The notes under the pieces: model-generated
Databases searched by the model: none
The model's input: the letters and a program-made list of their open reading frames with translations, nothing else
Told to the model about the DNA's origin: nothing
Translations under genes and position numbers: made by a program
In this document: positions 19,995 through 32,515 of the stretch, one piece after another
How positions within the stretch are numbered: the first letter of the stretch is position 1
How the letters are laid out: every line of letters starts with the position of its first letter
DNA from: Lichenostomus cassidix
Lineage: Eukaryota; Chordata; Aves; Passeriformes; Meliphagidae
DNA: 64,000 nucleotides
Reading direction: 5' to 3'
NCBI GenBank assembly: GCA_008360975.2
Contig: CM039195.1
Coordinates: forward strand, 14,871,010 to 14,935,009

Positions 19995-20140
19995 ATGAAG
20001 CTGTGGCTGCCTCATCCCTGGAAGTGTCCAATTCCAGGCTGGACAGGACTGAGAGCAGCCTGGGCTAGTAGAAGGTGTCCATGGCAGGGGGTGGAATGAG
20101 GTGGGCTTTGAGGTCCCTTCCAAACCATTCTTTGTCAGGC
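19995..20140 (+). mobile_element. CR1 fragment, 3' end
   Basis: Contains 'gctgtggctgcctcatccct', 'ggaagtgtccaattccaggc' and 'gaggtcccttccaaaccatt', characteristic of sense-strand CR1 3' ends. The terminal octamer repeat is lost. Confidence 0.8.
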
Positions 20141-20779
20141 CTTAGCACACACCTGGCGTCACCCAGCATGACTTGTTTCTCTCTATGGACAATGGGACCT
20201 GGATGGGGACACTGTGTCACAATTATTGTGGTTCTTGAAGAGTGTCACAGCAGCCTCTGCCCAGCTGCAGGCTGTGCTTCCCATTCCTGCAGCAGCTCCT
20301 TCTGTGGCTCCTCTGGTACCAACAGCATCACAACCCCAGTCCTAAAGCCCATCTATCAGTCTTTGGACAGCACGTGTGCACAAGCACCTGGCCCCTGCCT
20401 CAGTTTCCCCATCTCATCAGATCCCTTTCCCTGGTCACCACAGCATCCCAAAGGAGCTGGACTCCCACACTGGGAGATGCAACAGCTGAAAAAACCAAAC
20501 CAGGCTCTGGCAGCTCCCCCGGGATCCCCTTGAAAGTTCTGATGGAAATCAGGATGCATCTGGCCCCTGGCTGAGCAATCCTCTCCCAGTGCCCCTCAGG
20601 GCTCAGCTTTGCCGGGAATACAGTTGGTAAAGCAAAGTTTAGGAGATCTGAGGTGCCGCGGGCTCTGCACCTCCTCGACAGGTTACACGGAAGATGAACT
20701 TTGCCACACACCGAGCAGGGCTCTCGCTCCCCTTCCACATCTGAAAAGGAAAAAGCCCCAAACGCCAGCTCCCTGCCCT

Positions 20780-21230
20780 GCCCCATCCCTGGGAGGTCCC
20801 CGTGCCCGGCGGTGCCCGGCCACCCCTGGCTCTGCCCAGCCGGTTGAGTGAATCGCTGACTCTTTAACCGGTTCTGCGGCGAAGGACCTTAATCGAGTCA
20901 CCGCGCCGGGGCTGGGAGCTGATGCGATGTGACAGCCGCCCGCACACCTCCCGAGCGCGGCGCTCGGGGCGACGGCCAGCGCGGCACCCGGCGCGGGGCT
21001 CTCGGCAGCGGCGGGGCGGGGGGCACCCACCCGGGGAGGGCTGGGGGGCTCGGGGCCGAGGGGGGCTGGGGAATCCTTCGCCATCACCCGAGAGACCCCT
21101 GACGTCACTGGAAGGCGGTTTAAGATCCGTCAATCGCACGGAAAATCGCATGTTTGGCCCCAGAGCCCTCCTCCCCACGCCCCCCCCAGCCGCCTGTCCT
21201 ATTTTGAAGGGCTCATTTTCCCGGCGCTAA
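20780..21230. promoter_or_regulatory. CpG island in intergenic region
   Basis: The most CpG-dense stretch of the left half of the gap (for example gagcgcggcgctcggggcga). It contains a palindromic AACCGGTT at 20866-20873 and a TGACGTCA-like element (ctgacgtcactgg) near 21101. An AT-rich block follows directly. No recognisable first exon of a known gene follows on either strand, so it is an orphan island. The call is by eye. Confidence 0.55.
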
Positions 21231-21854
21231 TGAAAGCGACAGCCGTGCACGGCTGGTATTTGGGGTTTATCAGTGAGAATATTAATGGTGCTGCTCGGCG
21301 TTAACTCTTTGAGAGGCCAGAGCTGGGCAGTCTCTGCCACTGAGCCCTGCTAGAGCAGAGCCCTGACTCCTCAGCATCACACCCGGGACTGGGGGTGGGA
21401 TGGGAACCCCACTTCCATGAGGTTTTCATTGATTTAATAATTGTTGAGCCCCGGGGAAGGGATTGACCAAGCTGCCTCCTGCAGAGGAGGCTGAGGCAGA
21501 TGAGAGGTGGAGGCTGAAGGGATGGTGGTGGGTGCTGCTAGCTGGAGCAGCAGTGAGGCTTGGGGCAGGAGGGGAGAATGGGGCTGCCGAGGGACCTTCC
21601 CGGAGGAAAGGCAGGTGCCAGAGGTGACCTGTCATAGCCAGGATGTGGGCAGGGAGAAGGGATGAACTCACCTTGTACAGGAAGACTCTGGCAGTCTGAG
21701 CATGTTCGTGTTTGGCTGGAGATGTTCATGGTTGACTGGAATGCAGAGCTTCCCATGAGGGCTTTGCAAACAGCTGTGTGCAGATGTTAAAGAACAAACA
21801 TCCCAGAAAACATCCTATAACACTCATGGTACAGAGATCAGCCTTTTAGCAGGG

Positions 21855-22150
21855 CCTGTTGTGATAGGATGAAGGATGATGGTTTTAAACTGAAAGAGGG
21901 GAGATTTAGATAGGCTTTAGATAGGATATAAATAATTTTTTTTACAATTACAATGAGGATGGTGAGACACTGGCATAGGGTGTCCAGAGAAGCTGTGGCT
22001 GCCCCATCCCTGGAAGTGTTCGAGGCCAGGCTGGACAGGGCTTGGAGCAACCATAGTGGAAGGTGTCCCTGCTCCTTGTGGGGAGGGGTAGAACCAGAAG
22101 GTCTTTAAAAGTCCTTTCCAACGCAAACCTTTGTGTGGTTCTGTGATTCA
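21855..22150 (+). mobile_element. CR1 LINE copy, 3' end
   Basis: Sense copy: 'ggatgatggttttaaactga' (the usual start of the 3' block), 'ggtgtccagagaagctgtgg', 'gtcctttccaacgcaaacc' and terminal 'gtggttctgtgattc'. Confidence 0.9.
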
Positions 22151-22444
22151 CATCCTCACTCCATTGGTCTCTCATTTGGTTACAAGATAACTCAGGTCAC
22201 TTCCATGCCAGTGGAGGTACCGTGTGAAATCACAAAGCCTCTGGCTCTCCGTGGCACCTCAGGGTGGCTTCTCCTTGTGGATCCTGTTGGGCACAAGTTC
22301 ATTGGAGTGGTGAGGGGGTGCTTGTGGTGGCAGAGGAATTCATGTGTCCACGAAGGACATGAATGTGCCTCCTTAGATGTCCTAAGGACCCATCCTTAGG
22401 AATAAAGTGTCTCCTTGGGCTGCATCTCAGCAACAGATTATCAA

Positions 22445-22515
22445 AGAATCACAGAATATCCTGAGCTGGGAGGGACCAACTCAGGACAAGGATCATCAAG
22501 TCCAACTGCTTGGTT
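22445..22515 (-). mobile_element. CR1 fragment
   Basis: Short reverse copy: 'agaatcacagaatatcctga', then 'ggatcatcaagtccaactgc'. Confidence 0.75.
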
Positions 22516-23764
22516 GTGGTTATGGTGAGAATTGGCACATCAGCCTGTCACACACAGCAGAACCTGGCAGTGGGGAAGGGACAGGGGAATTGTGCTGTGT
22601 CCAAAGACACTGGGCAGCAGTCTCTTTGGAGATCCAGGGCTGCTGAAAACTGGAGCAAACACTGACTAATTTTATGCCAACATCTACTGCAGCTTTGATT
22701 ATGACAGGATTTGCTGGCAGGTTTCTTGGAGTAGAACCAGGCAGGACACTGTGAATGCCACCAGGACCACAGCAGTGACAGGTCCCACCGCGGAGAGACT
22801 GGTGTTTGCCAGGGGGAGAACAACTCACCTCCAGCCTCGAGTGAGGACAGAGGTCTTACAGCAGCCCCCTGCACTCAGGAGCTGCCTGCTTGTCTCTGAA
22901 GCCCCCTCTAATTGGATGCATTCAAAGATGCCTCCTGAGCTGTCTGTGTCTCCAGCAGGACACACATCCCTAAAATGACACCAGCTAATTAAGGCCGTGG
23001 AAGCCCAAGGACTCTTCTGTGCCTTGTTTGTTATCCAGGAGCCTGAGGCAACGCTGAGGCCAGTAGGACCCTGACAGGCAGCTGGAGAAACCTGGTAATG
23101 ACAGGGCCACCAAACCAGTCAGGGAGAAAGAGGCAGGAGAGCACAGAAATCAGCAACGACAATAACAACCGGCCACGCTGCCGGTGCCCAGGTGCCTCCT
23201 GTGCCTTGGAGAGATGGGATCAATGAACCAGAGAGCTTCCTCCCTGCTCCTCACCCTCTTCCAGGCACCTCCAGGCCAAATGGGATGGAGGGTGGGGGTG
23301 GCAGTTATGGGGCACTGGGGGTGGAGTCTGCTGGTTGAAGGTCAAGAGAGGAATCTCTTATCAGGCTGTTCTCATGAGTTCTGGGAAAACACAACAGCAC
23401 CCATTTAGTTTGGCTGGAGAACTGTCCATCCTGCTGCTCAGGATGATAACCTGGAAACCCCTTTTTGCTGGCCTTCAGGATACAGAAACCAGGGCAGAAG
23501 GTTTAACATTGACAAGTGCAAGGCTGGACTTGGGAGAGCAGTTCATAAGAGGACATCACCTGTCTCCCTTCCCTTCAGTATCTCCTCTTGCTGCTCTCCA
23601 CCCTTGGTTTCTGCATTCAGAGACAAAACCCCTCCTGCAGCATCCAGGAGCCCATTCCCACCTCCCTCACCCTGTGCTGTTTACAGGCCATCCACAGCTG
23701 CCTCTGCTGCTCTGTGGTGGGACACAGCCCAGAGCAAGGGTTGGCAGCATCTGCTCTTCACAGA
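22516..23764. other. Intergenic, nothing recognised
   Basis: No gene, RNA or repeat family was recognised between the two CR1 fragments. Confidence 0.5.
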
Positions 23765-23927
23765 ACATTGGGCCAGGCTGCTCTGGGATGTGGTGTGTCC
23801 CCATCCCTGGAGGGATTAAAAAGCCGTGTGGATGTGGCACTTGGGGACACGGTCAGCACTGGCTTAATTGTTGCACTCAATGATCTCAGAAGGCTTTTCC
23901 AGCCTAAATGATTCTGGGATTCTATGA
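23765..23927 (+). mobile_element. CR1 fragment, 3' end
   Basis: Sense copy: 'tccccatccctggagggatt', then 'gccgtgtggatgtggcactt', ending 'aaatgattctgggattctat'. It resembles the copy at 7435-7810 most closely. Confidence 0.87.
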
Positions 23928-24429
23928 GGTCTCCTTTACAGGGTGTGTGTCCACTCCATTATTCCCTTTTCTCTGACAGCACCATGTCAGAGAGACAAAG
24001 AGATGATTCACCAGCAAACACCAGGAGTGCAGCACCACATCATGGCTAATGGTTAAAGGTCTGCTTGTTCCTCTGGCCATGTTCTGGTGACAGAGGAGCT
24101 GCTGAGGGGGTTCCAGATTGTGTTTTGAATTGTTCTGAAACAAAATGAGGGAGAGGTGTCTGGAGAGGGCTTTCAGCCTTTCTAACAAGGTTTCCCCAGC
24201 AGTATCTATTGGTCAGGAGAATCCCATACAATTCCATGACTTTATGTTAGTCCTCCACCTCATGAGCTTCACATCTCAGGTTTCCTTTCTGCAGGTGTGA
24301 TGGTGGAGGAAATGAGGGCCTGACTGGAAAAAAGGGACTTGGTGAGACCACTTGGGGGGACAAGACAGCTTCAGAGCAACATTCTTTTTACCCAATTTCA
24401 CGTGCCTGGATGGTGATCATAATCATATG

Positions 24430-24521
24430 GTTTAGTTCTAGGTGATCCTGCAAGAAGCAGGTAGTTGCATTTGATGATCCTTATGGCTCTCTTCCAGCTG
24501 GAGATACTCTATCATTCTATG
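24430..24521 (+). mobile_element. CR1 fragment, 3' terminus only
   Basis: Decayed 'gatgatccttatggctctct' block followed by 'tccagctggagatactctat' and 'cattctatg' terminal repeat remnants. Confidence 0.6.
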
Positions 24522-25699
24522 TTCAAAGGTGGGAGGAGATGCAGAGTTCTGGGTGTATCCAGCATTTTCCCTGTCTGTGGAGGAAAGGAGCAGCCCCAAA
24601 CTTGGTGTTGCTGTCAGAACTGTTTCCAGTGAGGGTTGCCTGTCCCAGTTTCTCTGATGTGACTGATTATTTGTGTCTATGGAGAGGCCATCAAATTCAG
24701 CACTGAGCACTAATAGAAGTACCCAGATTGCACCTGAGTGGGGTGACCTTGAAATAAAGGAGACAAACAAGGACCAAGGAACACCAGGGATCAGAACCAG
24801 CAGAGACCTGTTTTGCCATGAAATTCATCCATTAGTTATAACTTTTTTAAAAATTCAATTTTGGCTGTTAATAATGACTTTTTCTCCTGACAATAAGCAA
24901 GTGGGAGGAAATGGATGTGCTCAGCTGAGGAGGGGTCAGTGGTTGTCTCAGCTCTGTGTGTGAGTGCTGCGTTCCCAGGGAGGCTCTGTGGAGCCTGCAG
25001 CTCTCCAAGGGACCATGTTACATTTTGCCTTCCTTCTTCCAGTTACTTATGATTCTCTGAACATCCAAAGCCTGGAGTTTACATTATATGACAGAGCAAA
25101 AATGTCCTATGGGCAAGGGTCTAGGGAATCACACAAATAGCAATTTACTAATTTTGTGCTGCCCACAGAAATTCTAAAGGCCTGAGGGCCTGGGGATGGG
25201 ACGTGAAGCTTTTCTCTTTTGGGGCAATTAGTTTCAATCCAGCCTTTCTAATGACTGAAGGTTCTTGCTCGCCTGAAGGCACTTCAGAGGCCTGAAGGAA
25301 AAGGGTCAGGGTCTCTGTACACAGGTCTCCAGATCATTGAACCCACCTCTACAAGATGGGCTGTCATGGGCCAAGTGAAGGAGGCTTCACCCTCCAGGCT
25401 GCTGAGCTTCCTTGGTCTCAGAGCTCAAGCCTCATGGAGCAGGACCTTGTGGCTCCCCTGGATTTTGCTGAGGAAGGCAAGCAGCAGGACTCAGCCTGCC
25501 ATTTGTTTTGTTCTTACGGAGGTGACATTTGTGGGACATCATTTGGAGTCTACATTTTATCCTGTGCAAATGATGGGTGAACATTTGCCTGAGGCTCCAA
25601 AATCCTCAGAGAAGTTTTGGAGTGTTTGGGGGATTGTGTGACATGGGTGTGACCTGGGAATTTTCACTAGGGAACCATTCCCATGTGAAGCAGAGAGAA
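24522..25699. other. Intergenic, nothing recognised
   Basis: AT-richer than the flanks, with an AT-rich run at about 24830-24890 (ttttttaaaaattcaatttt). No gene or repeat family could be supported. Confidence 0.5.
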
Positions 25700-25779
25700 G
25701 ACCCTTTGGAAAGGCAGTTGGAACTAAATTACTTTTAAGGTCCCTTCCAACACAGACCATTCTATGACTCTGTGATTCT
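25700..25779 (+). mobile_element. CR1 fragment, 3' terminus only
   Basis: 'ttaaggtcccttccaacaca' followed by 'ccattctatgactctgtgat' terminal repeats. Confidence 0.75.
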
Positions 25780-26634
25780 TTTACGGAGAAGATCTGATGT
25801 GGGACAGATGGACCTCCTTTCCCTTGCCTCAACATCTCCCTGAGCAGCAGCTCTTGCTCCTCACCACAAGTCCCATCAGAAAAGGCCATTTTCTGGGGAT
25901 CATTTCAGCTGGCACATGAATGAGAGGGAGTGCCCCAGCACAGGACCTTTTCCCCGGGGAGCAGGACTGATCACATTCCTGTGGCAGAGTTACAGGACAA
26001 TCCCACAGCCCATCACTGACTCCCAACTCCATGGCTGCACTTTCACTGTGTTGGCTCCTGCAGGTATTTTTCCTGTGGCCTTTCCAGGGGACTGGGATGC
26101 TGCAGGGGTGCTCTGAGCAGCCCAGCTCAGCTCCAGTTGCAGCCAAGCAGCCCCAGCTCTGGCTCGCAGATGCAGAGCCGCTCCCATCTGTTGCTGTCCC
26201 CAGATGCTGGCTGCCCTCCCCCGTGCTGTCACAGAACTGACACTGAGCTGAGGGCAAGAGGGAGGATCTCACCCACTGAGATGGGATTTTTACTTCTTTT
26301 CCATGCTGGGGTTGCTAGGAGGCTGAGCCATGCCTTTAGCGAATTTGTTGACTGGCATGCTTGGCTTCTTACAGCTGGAAGCATCTTTTCTTCTGCAGCC
26401 CTTGGCCCAGACAAAGCAGGTGGTTTGAATGAGAAGCAAAGAGGAATGGTTTTTTTGTGCCTCACCACAGTGGGACACTGAGATCGTTCTGACCCTGACT
26501 TGCAAGGAGCTGTCCAGGAGAGACCCGGCCTTTGGGGTCCTGTGGTTGGCACCAGGAGAGAAACATCCATCCAAGTCAAGCTGCTGCCAACCCCACACTC
26601 CCAGGGACACGGAGCCTGCTGGCTTTGCCTCATC

Positions 26635-26660
26635 GCCTCCTCCTCCTCCTCCTCCTCGCC
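26635..26660. repeat. TCC trinucleotide repeat
   Basis: Eight near-perfect TCC units, followed directly by GC-rich sequence. Confidence 0.85.
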
Positions 26661-26799
26661 ACTCTTGTCTTACCTCTTATCCAAGCACCAGAGGAGCCAC
26701 CACTTCGGCAAACACAAACCTGGGACATGTCCCCTGCCCTCAAGGACCCTGTGCCAGCCCCAGGCGTGGCGAGGAGCCACGACCCTCCCCTGCAGCCCT

Positions 26800-27125
26800 G
26801 CCTCCCCCGTCGCCGCTCCCCCCGTGCCCGTCAGCGCTGATGGGCCCTGACAGCGCTGCTCTTTTTCTCACGCCCCGCCGGGTGCTGCGAGCGGGGGGAC
26901 CCTGCCCGGGGGAGGTCGCGTTGCAGCGAGCAGCTGTTCCCCATCACATCGCGTCGCGCTGCCAGCGCCGATGGGACGCGGCTGTCGCAGCGCCGACGCC
27001 TCGCCGGGAGCCGCGGAGCGCGGCGGGGTGGGATCGTTCCCGGGAGGGTTGGCAGGGTGGAGATGGATCTGCTGGGGACCTGAGGCGTGCAGAGGCGGGA
27101 GCGGCAGGGCTCCGCACAGCACGGC
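26800..27125. promoter_or_regulatory. CpG island in intergenic region
   Basis: Very CpG-dense by eye (for example cacatcgcgtcgcgctgcca and cgccgggagccgcggagcgc). A GC-driven open frame crosses it (26429-27148, +), but its composition (Pro/Arg/Ala) is that of random GC-rich DNA. It is an orphan island or possible promoter of an unannotated transcript. Confidence 0.5.
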
Positions 27126-30100
27126 ACGATTCACCCTCTCTGCGCTGATCCAACGCACCTGTCTGCCATCCCTCATCCACGCCCTGCAAAACTCTCCTCC
27201 CTCCTCTTCATGTGCCACCTCCAAAGCTACATCCAAGCCCACTGTACCTTTTCTTTGCTATTCCTGGCTCATCCGGCCTACGGTCAGTTCTGGTCAGGAG
27301 CATTTTGATGCTGAAGACGGAGGGTGCCCTGTGCTCCCCCACCTTGCATCCAAGCCTACTCCTTTTCCCTGTGGAGAGCAGCCAGCTTTGCAGAGCTGCT
27401 GGTGGGTTCAGCTGGATGCAATAACCCCTGAAATGTGTGGGACACAAGCCTGGTGCCAGGAGCTACTCAGCTTCTGCAGAAAGGAGGTAGAAGATGAGGG
27501 ATAGAAATCCTTTTCACTCTGGATCCTGAACACGAATAAAGCATGCTGCACAGCATGGCCAGTGCAGGTCCTGCAGACCAGTGTGGGCTGCACAGCAGTG
27601 ATGTCCATGCTGCTTCCCCGAGCACAGGCTCGCTCCTCCTGGCCTTCCTTGGGCAGCAGAAGTTCCCATCCGTGGTGCTTGCAGGAGTTCTGCAGCCTCA
27701 CTGCACAGCTTATCCATTTTTAACAAGCGCACCTCATAAATACTTTGTAAAGCACCTTCTAGCCAAAGTGCTTTTTTTGATTATCTTTTCTTCCCCGGCT
27801 GCTTGAAAGAGCTGCTCACTCTCCCATTTCTCTCTGGTCTGTAGCTCTTGCTGTTGTCTTGCACGTGTTTGCTGCTCTGAAGTTACAGGGCTCTGCCTCC
27901 TACACCCTTGGTGGGTCACCATGAAGGATGACAGTGCTCCCCTTTGCTCCCTGTGCCCTTCCCAGCACCCTGCAGACACCCTTGGTGCCTCCATCGACCC
28001 TGCTGAGAGCTTGGAGCAGCCCAGGAGGGCTCCTCCAGACCCTCACCCAGACCTTCCTCATCCTTTCCTCCCACAGGGCCTTCATCCCTGCTGTCCACCT
28101 TGGGCTCTGTGCAGGACTAGGAGAGCAAGACCTACCCTTTTCCTTCCCTGTGCCTCTCACATCTTCCCATCTGCCTCCAGCTCTGCCATTTTTCAGTGGA
28201 TTGCCATGTTAGTTTAAGATGCAGATGAGTGGTGGAGCAGGAGAAGATGGCAACCCAAACACAACGTGTCAGAGCTGACTCCCTGCCTGGGATATGTTCC
28301 CAAGCCAGGGCTTGGCTTCTTCAACATGCAGCAGGTTATTTTTATCTTTCTCTCTTTTCTGAATCAATACTTTGCATGGTACTAGACCAGGCACTTCCAA
28401 GGCAGCTGGCCACAGAGCTGTTCTGTCACTGGCCAAGCTTCATCCTCTCCAAAAACATGTCAGAGGAGCTGAAGGAAGCCAGTTTGTGTCAACTGACATG
28501 GACTTCTCTCCAGTTCTTCTTTATATGGCTCCAACAACCCTCGGCTTTGCCAGGTGCTGACGTCCAGTGAACAGCCAGGCAGCTCCTGCCAGTTCATCCC
28601 TGTTCCCTGCTCCCAGCTCCTGCTTACCTGGTCCCTTTTCCAGTTTAAATGTAATGCCATCAGTTTAGCTTGCTGCCATAAGGGAACGAGGTTCACATGG
28701 TCACACTGGCTCTCCCAGCCTTCATCCTACCAAAGTGTTTGGTCCCATTTCAACTGAATTGGACAAAATAGTCAAAATCTGAAAAGTGGTAAGAATTTTT
28801 GTGAGGCTTCTTGGGCTTAGTCCAATAGAAAGACCCAAAGTGCTGCCCCGTATTTCCAAGGAAATGCTGTCACGTGAAGTCACCAGGATGTTCTAGAAGA
28901 ACCACCAGACCAACCTGTGTGTGCATGGCCACCCCACCAGCACCAGGGCCCCAGGAGATGCTGGCCTCACAGGATATGACAGGGGACAGGAACAGGAAGG
29001 TCTCCAAGAGCTGGGGAAGTGGGATGAATGGAGTATGTCCCAGAGGACAGAAAGTGCAAAAGTGAGGTGGGAAGAGATTGGGATGTAAACCCAGGAAAGC
29101 AGCTACTCCCACCATGGCTTTTTCTATTCTTTAGAACCCCTTTTGCTGGCCTCTGAACCTGAGCTCCTCTTCCCTGGGTGGTAACAGCATCCCAGACAGG
29201 TTGCAGGAACTTTTGCCATTTTTCTGCTGCTGATTTTTTTTATTTTGTTCTTCTTTTTCAGCTGTGAAAGCCTCACTCTTGTCCAGCACCTGGCCTCTGC
29301 AGGCTTTGGCACCCCCAGCCCAGGGAGGACTTTCCCAGGCAGGAAAGGGACAACTTCAGAGCCTTTTGTTGCTGCTCTCCCCCTGCCTTGGTGTTAATGG
29401 CTCTTGAAGGCAGCCGGAGCCCATCAGGCGGCACAGAGTAACCTGAGCATCGAGCGGACACCGCCGCCCCCGGGCGGGACCCGCCTGGCGGGGTCAGCTC
29501 CGCTCCTGTCACTGCCAGACATCGCAGGGACCTGGCCTGGCCGTGCGGGGAGCGGAGGAGGGGCTGTGGTGGGTGCACAGGGCTCGGATGTGGTTCTGCC
29601 TTGCTGCTGGCTAGGGACACGTTTGTGGTGCCACCGGTTGGGTGGGGGAGGTTCGGGTGGAGATTGCACATCTGGCAGGTGTCAGACATGGCCAGGAAAC
29701 AGATTGGGGCAGAAGGTGGGAGCAAGGGGTGCATGCTTGAGTCTGCAGCTGGCAGGGGACACTGAGCTTCCTGACTCGGATGGAGGGAGTGACTGAGGTG
29801 CAAGACCTCATTTGGCTTCTCTCGTGGCTTTGGGATTGACAAGCCCCTGGAAGGGGCTGGAAATCAGAACAAGGAATATGTCCCTGCTGTGTGACTTTGG
29901 GAGCCAGCAAGAACACTTTTTTTGCAAGGAAGGGAGATGAGACCCCTGCCTGGTCCCTCATTAGAAAACCAAACTGTGAGATCCAAACAACACGGAGAGG
30001 CAGGAGGAGACGGGATGAAGGAGATCAGTTTTCAAAGGAGTCTGGCTATTTACTGGGCTGGTGAAAGGCACTTTCCCAAAAAAGCAAGTGCGGTGAGATC

Positions 30101-30218
30101 CATAAGGCAGGAGTCTGCCCATGACAGCTGTGTTTCAATGCAAACAGCAGGAGCATCCCAACGGGAAAACAGCAGGATCAGCTCTGTCTGCAGCCAGAGC
30201 CCTGCAGACTGGTGTCCC
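27126..30218. other. Intergenic, no gene recognised
   Basis: Contains an AT-rich block at 27700-27810 that may be a conserved element and a short CpG-rich patch at 29440-29560. No exon or repeat family was recognised. Confidence 0.5.
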
Positions 30219-30475
30219 CATAGAATCATAGAATTGTTTGTGTTGGAAGGGACCTTATAGATAATCTCATTCCACCCCTGCCATGGGCAGCGACACCTTC
30301 CACTAGCCCAGGTTACTGCCAGCCCCATCCAACCTAGCCTGGAACACTTCCAGGGATCCAGGAGCAGCCACAGCTTTTCCTGGGCAGCCTGTCCCAGGGC
30401 CTCCCCACCCTCACAGGGAAGAATTTATCTCTAATCACTAATCTAACCCTGCCCTCTGCCAGTGTGAATCTTTCC
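30219..30475 (-). mobile_element. CR1 LINE copy, 3' end
   Basis: Well-preserved reverse copy: 'catagaatcatagaattgtt', 'gttggaagggaccttataga', 'ccctgccatgggcagcgaca', 'ttttcctgggcagcctgtcc'. The intact terminal octamers suggest one of the younger insertions here. Confidence 0.92.
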
Positions 30476-32404
30476 CAGCTGCCAAGAAAATGGCCAGGCC
30501 ACCAAACACAGACCACAGTCAGTCGTGGGAGAATTTTGAGAAAAAAGGAAGAGAAAGCAGTTACAGAACCTGCCAAGGGGAGCATTATTGATATGCAAGT
30601 CACATGTCCCCATGAAATGCTGCCAGCCAAAGACCTGTGGCAACCAGGACATCTGTGAAAGCATTTCACAGTGATGAAATGGAAGATCAGATGGCTAAAA
30701 GCACTCCAGATCTCTCTGTTTGGCCTCATCTTTTGGAAGACATGCTGCAAGTGATGATGCACCAGGTAAGCTGGATGGGGAAGGTGTAGACTGGGGTCCT
30801 GTGCAAAGCCTCTTACAACTCCTGTACTGCTGGAGGGGTTTGGAGACCAATCCCTGAAAAGAAAAGCAAAGCCAGTTCCTCTCTCTGAGTCACTGAGCAT
30901 TTCTTTACCCATCCTGTTATTGCCTTTTCTGGGCAAATACACATCCTCTGGTGGTCTTGGTTGCCCAGATTTAATATGAAATACATCTGGGTAGAAGTTA
31001 GATACAGGCACGAGATATAGAGCAGCTTCACACTGACAGAATGGAGACTTCAGCTTTCCATTTTGTCTTACTCAAGTCATTGCTTCACCTTTGCTTCATT
31101 TGGCATCCTAGACACCTCAATCAGAGCAGTTTCTTGCTTTATTGAATTACTGGAATTACTTTCCCCTTGAATGCTTCCACACTGTACTCATTTTCCTCCT
31201 CTGTTCTTCAGGTTTCCACACCCAAATTAAGATACCACTTGCTGCTGTTTTGGAAGCCTCTCACAGATCTGCACATCTGTTCTTCGGAGCACCTTTGGGA
31301 GCCTCCTGAAGAGCAGGAGCATCCCACTGATCCCACCCAGCCTCCCTGTGTTTTGTCCCTAATGTGATCATTTGTACATGTCCAAAACAAACACGGGCTG
31401 GGGATGAAGGGCTCAGCATAACAAATGCCAGCAAGGCAATCAGGGAAGCTGCAATTCTAATGATACGGAGGAAGTCACTCTTTTAGAGCCTGATTCATGA
31501 GGCTCTATTACCCGTGACAGCTGATGCTGGGGCTATATTTGCTTCTGCTCTCACCTTCCCACGTTTCTGGGATAATTTTTATTCCACAGCTTGCTTTAAC
31601 TCATCTGTCCTGATTGCCAACTGTCCTTAGTTGGTTAAGAAATACAGACTTAATCCTTCTTTAAATTGTTTCACTTTTTCAAGGCATTTATCCCCTCTGT
31701 TCATAAGCAGAGAACTCACCTCTGGCAGACCAACGTGGCTTTTGGTAACTCAGTCACTGAACTTTCTGATTTACTTTTGTGTGCAACTCTTCCTCCAACC
31801 ACCCTGGGTGCTGACCAGCTGGGAATTACCTGCATGTCTTTTCCATGTTTTCCCTGTGGAAACACCTTTCACTGGCTTTGTTGGCTGACAGGTTCTTGTC
31901 TCCCATGCAAGGTTTTAGCTGTGTTCAGTGCTCAGTTTGGTGCTAAGTGATGTAAATGAGCACTACTAGAGGGATTATCCTCCAAATCCAATGGGAGGAG
32001 GGATACGTTGCTTATTCTGGGATTTAAACTGTAATTAGCTCTGATTGCAGGAGGTTTTAGCATGAAAAATGGTTGAGATCACTGACCTTCAACGCAACAG
32101 TCCCTTTTCCCAGCTGGTGGGCTCCTCTCCCAGCCCCCTCTTCCTTGCCCCACTGGCTCTGCTCCTCCACTCCCATGAGTATTTCCAGTCCCCTGCACGG
32201 GGCTGCCAACATGGAAATGTCACTGCCTGCGCTTTGGGGACTTCCTCAGCAGCACTGTGGCAGGGAGGAAGATGTCCAGATTCTCCTAACTGGTGCCAGG
32301 GATTTCATGCCTCCTTCCTTTGCTGGAAAGTTTTCCTTGCAACTCCAGTGAATGCAGACGAAAAGAGAGCTTTGTCTTGTGTAATTCCCGGCTCCAGACG
32401 CTAA
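30476..32404. other. Intergenic, AT-richer, no gene recognised
   Basis: Noticeably less GC-rich than the rest. A low-CpG block at 31430-31570 is a candidate conserved element. No exon or repeat family could be supported. Confidence 0.5.
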
Positions 32405-32515
32405 ATGTTTGAAGACTGCAGCTGGACTGGATGGTCATTGCCCGTCTCTTCCAATTGAACTATTCTATTCTATGCCATCCTATCCCATCCCATTCCATTT
32501 CATTCTATACTGGAG
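32405..32515 (+). mobile_element. CR1 3' terminus with expanded octamer tail
   Basis: 'gctggactggatggtcattg' and 'tcttccaattgaactattct' are followed by an extended ATTCY/CCATCC-type tandem tail to about 32512. Body plus expanded tail is typical of a CR1 end that became a microsatellite. Confidence 0.75.

Noticed and set aside
26429..27148. 239-residue + ORF across a CpG island
   Set aside because: It contains the TCC repeat and GC-rich island sequence. The Pro/Arg/Ala-rich translation has no domain and begins in low-complexity DNA.
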